The position numbers and the translations under genes were made by a program. Below are positions 57,994 to 64,000 of a stretch of 64,000 nucleotides of DNA, piece after piece. The notes below the pieces were generated by a model, which was not told where the DNA came from, did not search any database, and saw nothing but the letters and a program-made list of their open reading frames with translations. How positions within the stretch are numbered: position 1 is the first letter of the stretch; each line of letters opens with the position of its first letter. This stretch comes from Epiperipatus broadwayi (Eukaryota > Onychophora > Udeonychophora > Euonychophora > Peripatidae), in contig JAQFVV010006475.1 in assembly GCA_028023455.1 (NCBI GenBank), positions 560,001 through 624,000 of the forward strand, written 5' to 3'.

Positions 57994-60142
57994 GGACTTT
58001 TCTTTTGGTTTTCAATCTGAAAAATCTACTGAAGCTCTTGCTGAGGACTCATATTAAGAATTTCTAGAATCAGCTGAAAATTATTCTTTAAAAAAAAAAG
58101 AAATTCATTTTGTTGAATTCCTGCTTGCTGCCTTTTCATTGTGGCTTTAGATTATTTGCTCTACATGGATTCAAATCCAGAACTTTGTTACTCGACAGAA
58201 ATGCTGGGGTAATTTACTTTGCCTTCACTCTCCCGTCTCTGGGACTGGAGTCGTAAAGATATGAGCCAGCTGAAGAAGCAAGAAAAATGCCTGACAAATA
58301 TCTACCCTGTAGTAATTTAATTCTTTCTATGGGAATATGAAACAAAAGAAAGGAACTGCCATGCAACATTTCTTAATATAATAAAAAAAAACTGCCATGC
58401 AACATCAATCGAACCCATCTTGACACACACACTCTAGTTGCCGGTAACTATCCTCTTATTTGAAATGTGTTTGTCTTTTCTCAAAGTAACTCTAGAGATA
58501 TGTTGTTGTTTTTTTATTTAAACATTTTGTAAATTGTTTTTTTTTTTAATATTGTAATTGGTATTGGGCTTAGTATGTGTAATGTTGATGAATCTTCTTA
58601 AGCTGGATGAAAATGCCTCACTAAACTTGGTCGCCATTATACACTTATAATTAAGCATTTCATTTTATGTATATGTTTTAAAGACAAAAAGAAAAAAGAA
58701 ACAAAAACACAGAAAGTGCAAATTCTCCCCCCTCCCTTTTGATTAATAATGCAGTGTTACCTATTAAGTTCTAGTTAGTTGTTATAGGACTTGAGATTTA
58801 ATGATTAAAGATTTGATTTAGTTTTCTTTTGTTAAAAAAAAAAAGAGAGGCCCTTACAGTTACTTTGCCCATATATATTTCTTTTTTAAAAAAATTCAAA
58901 AAAGGTTACAAACATATATGTGTATTTTTTTAAGAATGTAAAATAACAAAACTTTCTTTTTTCATCTAGCTGTAAAAGAGAGAGTACAGTTGCCCGTATT
59001 TCTCGATATTAAAGTTATAGCAAAAGGATTTGTATTAACTCTGTGGTGGGCTGGCTGAACATTAACTAATTTTTCTAACATGTCCGCCCCTTTGCATGAG
59101 TGATTTAATTGTATTGCAAAATAAAATAACAATTATTTTATAAGGGATTTTTTTTTTGGGTTGGACTTTCATAATGTTCTGTATATGTTTACCTAAGGTT
59201 TTTCTCTTAAATTTAAAGGTCGCTGGACCATATATATATTATGTTGCGTACTGGAAGATCTGTGGGCAAGTCTGCACAGTTCAGCGCTTTCCTCACCAAT
59301 TTTATATAAGCTAACATACCCACCCCAGGATCGCAATGAAGATTAATATAAATTGGATCTCCTCTCTTTCATATATATACAACTGGACATAAGCAACAAA
59401 ACTCCATGCCTGAATTCGGATCACGTGGTTAGCGAACGAATTCTATTTCTCTAACTCAGTTTAGAAGTGGAGAGCTATCCAGTCTAGTGTTAGCTTCTTG
59501 GTGGCCATTTGCATCTCAGGACTCATCATTCCCCACAATATTCTGTCATCTTAGTCTGCAATATTTTATATTTATATTTATTTCAAAAACTTTCTCTGCA
59601 AAATATTATTGAAGTGTCTAAATCAAGACTGAAAATATTCAAAGATGGGGGGGGGGGTAAGTATTGAATTTTGTTAGTAGCATAGGACGGTATTTTCAAT
59701 GCTTTCCTAAAAATATGTTAGTTAATTTGGCTGGCTATCCGAATCATGTGCTCTCACCATAGTGTTAATTATGTCTGTCTCTCTCTTTCAATCATGTAAC
59801 CTGTCCAATGGCTAGAAATGTTCCCAACTTATAATGTGAAGTCATTTTTTTAAAGGGTCTTTCTTTCATATCTGGATATAGTTGCAGGGAATTAGCCTGC
59901 AGCTCTATTAATCAATTCGTTGTACTCTGCAAATGTAAAATAATAAAGTTTTTTTTTGTCTTTCATTCACTATTATTAAAACTCTGTAGCATTGTTTTCT
60001 TCAGTAAACCTGATCAATATATACATGTTCAAATTCCTCCTTAGAGTCTTGTCTCTCCTTGACCACCGGGCATACATTAAGAATAAATTCTAGTGAGGTT
60101 TGAGGAGTAAGTCACTTAGTAGCAATCTGGAGGAGTAGGTGA

Positions 60143-60153
60143 GGTTCGAACCC
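60143..60153 (+). promoter_or_regulatory. Perfect Pol III B box near the end of the E2 LTR
   Basis: GGTTCGAACCC matches the tRNA B box consensus. An A-box-like stretch (TAGTGAGGTTTGAGG) lies about 50 bp upstream. A tRNA-derived SINE fragment inside the LTR end is possible; no full cloverleaf could be drawn. Confidence 0.45.
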
Positions 60154-60228
60154 CCTCTACCTGCATCTCTAGGTTAGGTTAAAGCAGCTCTACTTTTCAT
60201 ACCATTACAGTTTTTTTTTTGTATAATC

Positions 60229-60246
60229 TGGCATCCCAAGTGTGGC
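60229..60246 (+). promoter_or_regulatory. Primer binding site of E2
   Basis: TGGCATCCCAAGTGTGGC follows the LTR after TC, and shares TGGCATC with the E1 site. The stretch just before it has an unusual T run (60,211-60,220), so the exact LTR end is unclear. Confidence 0.65.
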
Positions 60247-60714
60247 CTTACTGTTTAGAGATAGACCCTGAGATATAATAATAGGAATTTCATGATTAGA
60301 AGAAATTTTTTTTTTTTTTTTTGTAAATAAATATAGTGAATGACAGAAGTTTATATATTTTTCTTTTGCACTTTCTGTGTTTTCTATCAGTTGTAAAGTT
60401 TACAATATGTGAAATCAATCAGTTCGGTTGAAAATTAAAACCAAATCAGATATTAATGTATTTTTCTTTTTTTTTGCTAGGAAGGGAGACAGAGTGATCA
60501 AACAAGGAGCAGAGAAAAGGTGGGCTCAAGTAGAGTTTTTACCCCCCCTCCCCAGCAGTAGTAATCATATTTCATTGAAGTGTATATCAAATACACATAA
60601 TTATAGTCACATACAACATACAGAACAGGGTAGTAAATAAATAAATAAACACAAATCTGGCAGGAACTATGGATAGGATAAGAGATAGATAGAAAGCTGG
60701 CAGGTTAAAAAAGG
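60247..60714 (+). other. E2 5' leader
   Basis: 470 bp between the PBS and the first Gag-like frame. It has T runs and no convincing coding region; the short frame at 60,428-60,640 shows no element motif. Confidence 0.5.
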
Positions 60715-61113
60715 ATGACAGTTGCAGGGATGGTTGGGAGAGTGAAGCAAATTTTTTTTTTGAAAAGCAAAAGTAGAAAAATAAAAGAAATTTTAAGGAT
60801 AGTATTAGTACAAAGACTAAAAAATAACAGTAAATCAAATTTTTTTTTATCTATTCGTATTTCTCTAGTAAATATGTATTGCCCAGAAGGAGACATAGAT
60901 TCACCGGAACCACAATGGGTACGAAAATTGATGGAAACTGTGTTAAAAAAAGTAGAAGAATGCAAAGAAGAATGTAGACAATATAGAGTAGAAATCAACA
61001 GGATGAAAGAAGAGAGAAACAATGAAGCAAAAACAACACAAGAGAATCAGCCAAGAATTGAGAGTCTTCAAAATGTGAATAAAGTACTCAATGTGAAAAT
61101 AAAGAAAGCATAA
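60715..61113 (+). pseudogene. E2 Gag N-terminal coiled coil
   Basis: The 132-codon frame includes MYCPEGDIDSPEPQWVRKLM and ETVLKKVEECKEECRQYRVE, then INRMKEERNNEAKTTQENQP and RIESLQNVNKVLNVKIKKA. The second half is a charged amphipathic helix with heptad spacing. The true start is more likely the Met at about 60,880 than the first ATG, because the earlier residues (poly-Phe from a T run) look like leader. It ends in a stop six bases before the capsid frame, which is in another phase, so a frameshift separates them. Confidence 0.6.
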
Positions 61114-61118
61114 AAGTC

Positions 61119-61517
61119 ATGGGAAGAACAGACAACCCAATGCTGGCAAGATTTATCCACATCAAAACCTTTCAGGGTGACATAGGAGAAAGCCCCATGG
61201 CACACTTGCAAAGTTTACAAGAGCTGTTCATGTTCCAGCAACTCAGAGAAGCTGAAAAGTTATCAGTTGCAGTTAACCATTTACATGGATCTGCACAGGA
61301 TTGGTGGGATTGCATGAGTAAAAAACCAGTAACATTCACAGATTACCACATTGCCTTACTTAAAAGTTTTTGGAGTGAGGAGAGGCAAGATGGAATAATG
61401 CACTGTATACCTCAAGAAAAGTACTGTACTTCAAAAGGAGAAACTCACACCCAGTTTTTTCTGCGCCAAGTATCTTTGTTAAAATCATTGACTGCTTTCC
61501 ATTTATTGGAGGGGTAG
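61119..61517 (+). pseudogene. E2 Gag capsid-like domain
   Basis: The 132-codon frame reads MLARFIHIKTFQGDIGESPM, AHLQSLQELFMFQQLREAEK, then LSVAVNHLHGSAQDWWDCMS, VTFTDYHIALLKSFWSEERQ and THTQFFLRQVSLLKSL. This is the Ty3-type capsid core, with 'F.G', 'a...l.G.A..W', 'f..F' and a Y...G.....F tail. It is homologous to E3 Gag (48.0-48.4 kb). Gag packages the RNA into virus-like particles. A stop at 61,515 ends it; 61,518-61,821 continues only with multiple stops. Confidence 0.85.
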
Positions 61518-61821
61518 ATTATTCAGACAATAAGGTACAATGTGTCTCTCCTCATACAACAGTTGATGCTGGGCTGCTGCAACTGTGGAATTGATGAGAT
61601 GTAGAGTTACTAACTGCTATAGATTTTGGCAACCTAAATAATGAGCACAGAGAAAAAGAAAAAAGAATTGACACACCCAAAATACAAATGGCTGTTGTCA
61701 GAAACTGCTATGATGATGATCAAAACACACAACAATTTAAGAAAGATACGGGTCCTATAATTTATACACCCTAGATAGAACTCCAGGATGAAACAGAAGA
61801 AAGTATGGGGAAAATGAAAGA
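61518..61821 (+). pseudogene. Degenerate Gag-protease linker of E2
   Basis: Stops occur in all frames. Short pieces such as LQMAVVRNCYDDDQNTQQFK-like text suggest a former linker. No zinc knuckle is visible. Confidence 0.4.
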
Positions 61822-62241
61822 GTGGCATCAGCATTCATGTGCAAACTGGAAGATGATCACAGACCACCATACTTGGAGTGCCCTACAATTAAAGCACTGT
61901 TAGTAGATGTCCCAATTACAGCTTTAATAGACACTGGCAGTCAAGTGTCACTGGTGTCAAAAGAATGGTGGGATGCAACAGTAGGAACTCATGTACTACC
62001 TATCTCACCAAGAAAATCTTATGCTATCTTAGCAAATGGAGAAAAAGCCAATATAGGAACACATTGTTTGGGACTGGATATTAAGATAGGAGCAACAAAT
62101 GTAAAACATATATTTCAGATAATGCCAGGCCTGATTTATGATGTATTGTTAGGGTCGGATTTTTTAGAGAGTCATGACTCAGGAATAAACTATAGGGAAA
62201 ATAAGTTTACATTTTACACAAAGTTAGATTTTTACAAATAG
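61822..62241 (+). pseudogene. E2 aspartic protease, largely intact domain
   Basis: The 139-codon frame reads PPYLECPTIKALLVDVPITA, LIDTGSQVSLVSKEWWDATV, ..SYAILANGEKANIGTHCL, then IMPGLIYDVLLGSDFLESHD. The catalytic DTG and the 'DvlLG.DfL' motif are both intact, as is the hydrophobic-hydrophobic-Gly context of retropepsins. The start is unlikely to be the ATG itself; the domain was probably part of a Gag-Pro polyprotein. It would be the most complete enzyme in the window, but its upstream Gag frame is broken. Confidence 0.85.
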
Positions 62242-62760
62242 AAAACCCAAGAGACGACCAATGTAAGCTGCATACCGGAACCAACTAATCTTGAACTAAC
62301 AGAAAATGAAACAAAAGGCCAGATGGAATTAGAGGTAGAAGAACAGAGCACGCCTTACCTTGCTTTCAAGTGTTTTACTCATCAATTTACCAATCACGAG
62401 ATATTTCCAAAATGCACCACGGCAGGTCAGGTAAAACAAACAATTTTATAAAGTGGCAGCACAGTTCTAGGGTTGAAGCCACATTTACACATACCAAAAT
62501 CACTGACCAAGGGATCTAATCATGAGCTAGTTTCATCATCAGAACACATAAACAGAGGAAAACAACCAGATAATAGAGCACCAGTAATAAGGAATTTCAA
62601 CTTGACTTCTAGGAAAAGAATTGAGAGAAGACAAGGTAATAAAGTTGGCACAGCTCAGAGAGCTAATAACAAGGCCCAGAGAGGAAGGTCCACTGAAAAA
62701 AAATTGTTTAAATAGAGTGCTCCATTCAAAACTAAATTTTTTTTTACAAGAGCCCCAACG
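62242..62760 (+). pseudogene. E2 region after protease with basic tail, no RT
   Basis: After the protease stop the sequence encodes an acidic piece (NLELTENETKGQMELEVEEQ), then the frame 62,473-62,715 with KPHLHIPKSLTKGSNHELVS and a basic end, RKRIERRQGNKVGTAQRANN and KAQRGRSTEKKLFK. No RT, RNase H or integrase motif follows before the 3' LTR. The basic tail could be nucleic-acid binding, but that is inference. Confidence 0.5.
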
Positions 62761-62819
62761 TATTTGACCATGGCCCATTACATGGACAATGAAATCATAT
62801 TATAAGCTTTCAGTTTTTT

Positions 62820-63040
62820 TTTTTGGTGTGTATGTTTTTGTATATATTGACATTGTTATAATATATTAATCAGTATTATTATATACTTTCACTTTATTTT
62901 AATATATATATAATCCATATATCAGTATTATGATAAACTTTCAGTTTTTTTTTTGTTAATATTATCTATTTATCAGTATTATTATAAACTTTCAATTTTT
63001 TTTTTAATATAATGTATATATCAGTATTATCTTATGTAAA
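62820..63040 (+). repeat. ~50-bp tandem repeats before the E2 3' LTR
   Basis: Units beginning CAGTATTATTATAAACTTTC followed by a T run and AATATA occur near 62,870, 62,922, 62,973 and 63,022 (partial), with a related TTTCAGTTTTTTTTTT at 62,808. The array stands where the pol region would be and is very AT-rich. Confidence 0.8.
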
Positions 63041-63177
63041 TACATAAATATTCTGTGTAATAGGAGTGCTCCTTCCAGATCACTCTGTTTCACTCTGCAA
63101 AACCATAGCTTTAGTCATTTTTTTTACTTGTTTTTTTTTAATGGGTTTTAGGAATATGAAGTTTATTTTGAGCAATA

Positions 63178-64000
63178 TGAAGTTGTGCATATATATATAC
63201 AATGATATATATGCTGGCTTCACCATTCACTGTGGACTAACTAAGACCCTAAGTCCAACCACAGTGAATGTATGTTTTTCTCAAACTTAAAGAATGACCT
63301 GCATCAACAGTTTTCTATTATTTTAAGGGAAATTATTTTAAGAGTGGGAAAAAGTTAATGAAATAAAATATAAAAAAATAAGAGAATTTTTTTAAAATTT
63401 TTCTTTAATTTTAAAATATGATGGCAGAAAGAGATAAGATAAATTTTCGTAATTAAACATAACCCATTAAAGAATGCAATTATTTTATGAAAGATTTTAA
63501 TTAAAAGAAAATAGATAACAGGGAAAAATTTGAAACAATAGGCTACTAATAAGTAGTTTAATTAAAAACACAATTGGGGAAAAGTGGTATAAATAAAGAA
63601 CTTTTCTTTTGTTCTTCAATCTGAAAAATCTACTGAAGCTCTTGCTAAGGACTCTTATATTAAGAATTTCTAGAATCGGCTGAAAATTATTCTTTAAAAA
63701 AAAGAAATTCATTTTGTTTGAATTCCTGCTTGCTGCCTTTTCATTGTCGCTGTAGATTATTTGCTCTACATGGATTCAAATCCAGAACTTTGTTACTCTA
63801 CAGAAATGCTGGGGTAGTTTACTTTGCCTTCACTCTCCAGTCTCTGGGACTGGAGTCGTAAAGATGTGAGCCAGCTGAAGAACCAAAAAAAATGTCTAAC
63901 AAATACCTACCCTGTAGTAATTTAATTCTTTCTATGGAAATATGAATCAAAAAAAAGGAACTGCCATGCAACATCAATGGAACCCATCTTGAAACACACA
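63178..64000 (+). mobile_element. E2 3' LTR, cut by the window end
   Basis: The first ~820 bp of the LTR match 57,580-58,440 with about 5% differences and small indels. The polypurine tract expected before it is not clear; the sequence before TGAAG is GAATATGAAGTTTATTTTGAG. The rest of the LTR and any target duplication lie outside the window. Confidence 0.8.

Larger units (their letters stand above)
57580..60226 (+). mobile_element. E2 5' LTR (~2.65 kb)
   Basis: 57,580 onward matches 63,178-64,000 collinearly for more than 800 bp at roughly 95% identity by eye. Shared text includes TGCTGGCTTCACCATTCACT, GTCCAACC.CAGTGAATG, GTGGTATAAATAAAG, and CTGGGACTGGAGTCGTAAAG. Both copies begin TGAAG(C/T)TGTGC. 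The LTR end is set by the primer binding site at 60,229. A 33-bp duplication around AACTGCCATGCAACAT (58,358 and 58,391) is present only in this copy. A poly-G run followed by GGTAAGT (59,646-59,662) is splice-donor-like. Confidence 0.8.

Noticed and set aside
62820-63040. Regular repeats as a possible CRISPR-like array
   Set aside because: The repeats are directly contiguous and AT-rich, without unique spacers, in a eukaryotic retroelement context.

Overview
The window is an AT-rich, gene-poor stretch of a metazoan nuclear genome that behaves as a transposable-element graveyard. I see no convincing host protein-coding gene, rRNA, canonical tRNA or CRISPR array. The mix of elements (Ty3/Gypsy-type LTR elements, L1-like and Jockey-like LINE debris, a Penelope-like element with GIY-YIG domain, a hAT transposase of the ZBED5 type, tRNA-like short repeats, a hammerhead ribozyme motif) fits an AT-rich invertebrate. 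I cannot name the species from the sequence; flatworm, cnidarian and other lophotrochozoan genomes remain open.

Layout. 1-14.5 kb: mostly AT-rich DNA with a foldback repeat (3.6-3.8 kb), a tandem duplication (4.1-4.4 kb), a decayed L1-like LINE ORF2 on the minus strand (6.9-9.2 kb) and a ~210-245 bp tandem repeat just upstream of it (9.5-10.1 kb). 15.0-18.3 kb: a hAT transposase pseudogene split by a 2.3-kb solo LTR. 18.8-19.9 kb: a ~1.1-kb imperfect palindrome built from tRNA-like repeat units. 20.7-21.0 kb: a Jockey-type reverse transcriptase fragment.

26-54.5 kb is a nested pile of Gypsy elements on the minus strand. Element E1 has its 3' LTR scattered over 26,079-36,350 because two further elements (27.3-31.5 kb and 32.5-36.0 kb) inserted into it. 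Its polypurine tract, integrase, RNase H, broken RT, protease and coiled-coil Gag follow to 41.8 kb, then a primer binding site and a truncated 5' LTR (42.4-43.9 kb). Element E3 (43.9-54.5 kb) abuts E1. It has integrase, RNase H, RT, protease and Gag, with a Penelope-like fragment wedged between protease and Gag, and a 5' LTR split by a truncated LINE (52.2-54.0 kb).

54.5-64 kb: AT-rich DNA, a nested inverted-repeat element carrying a well-formed hammerhead ribozyme motif (about 56.5 kb), an orphan Gag fragment (57.0-57.5 kb), and plus-strand element E2 (57.6 kb to beyond the end). E2 has 2.6-kb LTRs but only Gag and protease between them.

The parts explain one another. The minus-strand LTR fragments reassemble into LTRs of about 2.3-2.6 kb ending in TTACA or similar, several inserted into ATAT-rich targets. 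The Gag proteins of E2 and E3 are visibly homologous, so E1-E4 look like one related group of long-LTR, coiled-coil-Gag Gypsy elements. All coding regions carry stops, frameshifts or deletions, so nothing here looks currently autonomous. Coordinates of decayed elements are approximate because they were aligned by eye.
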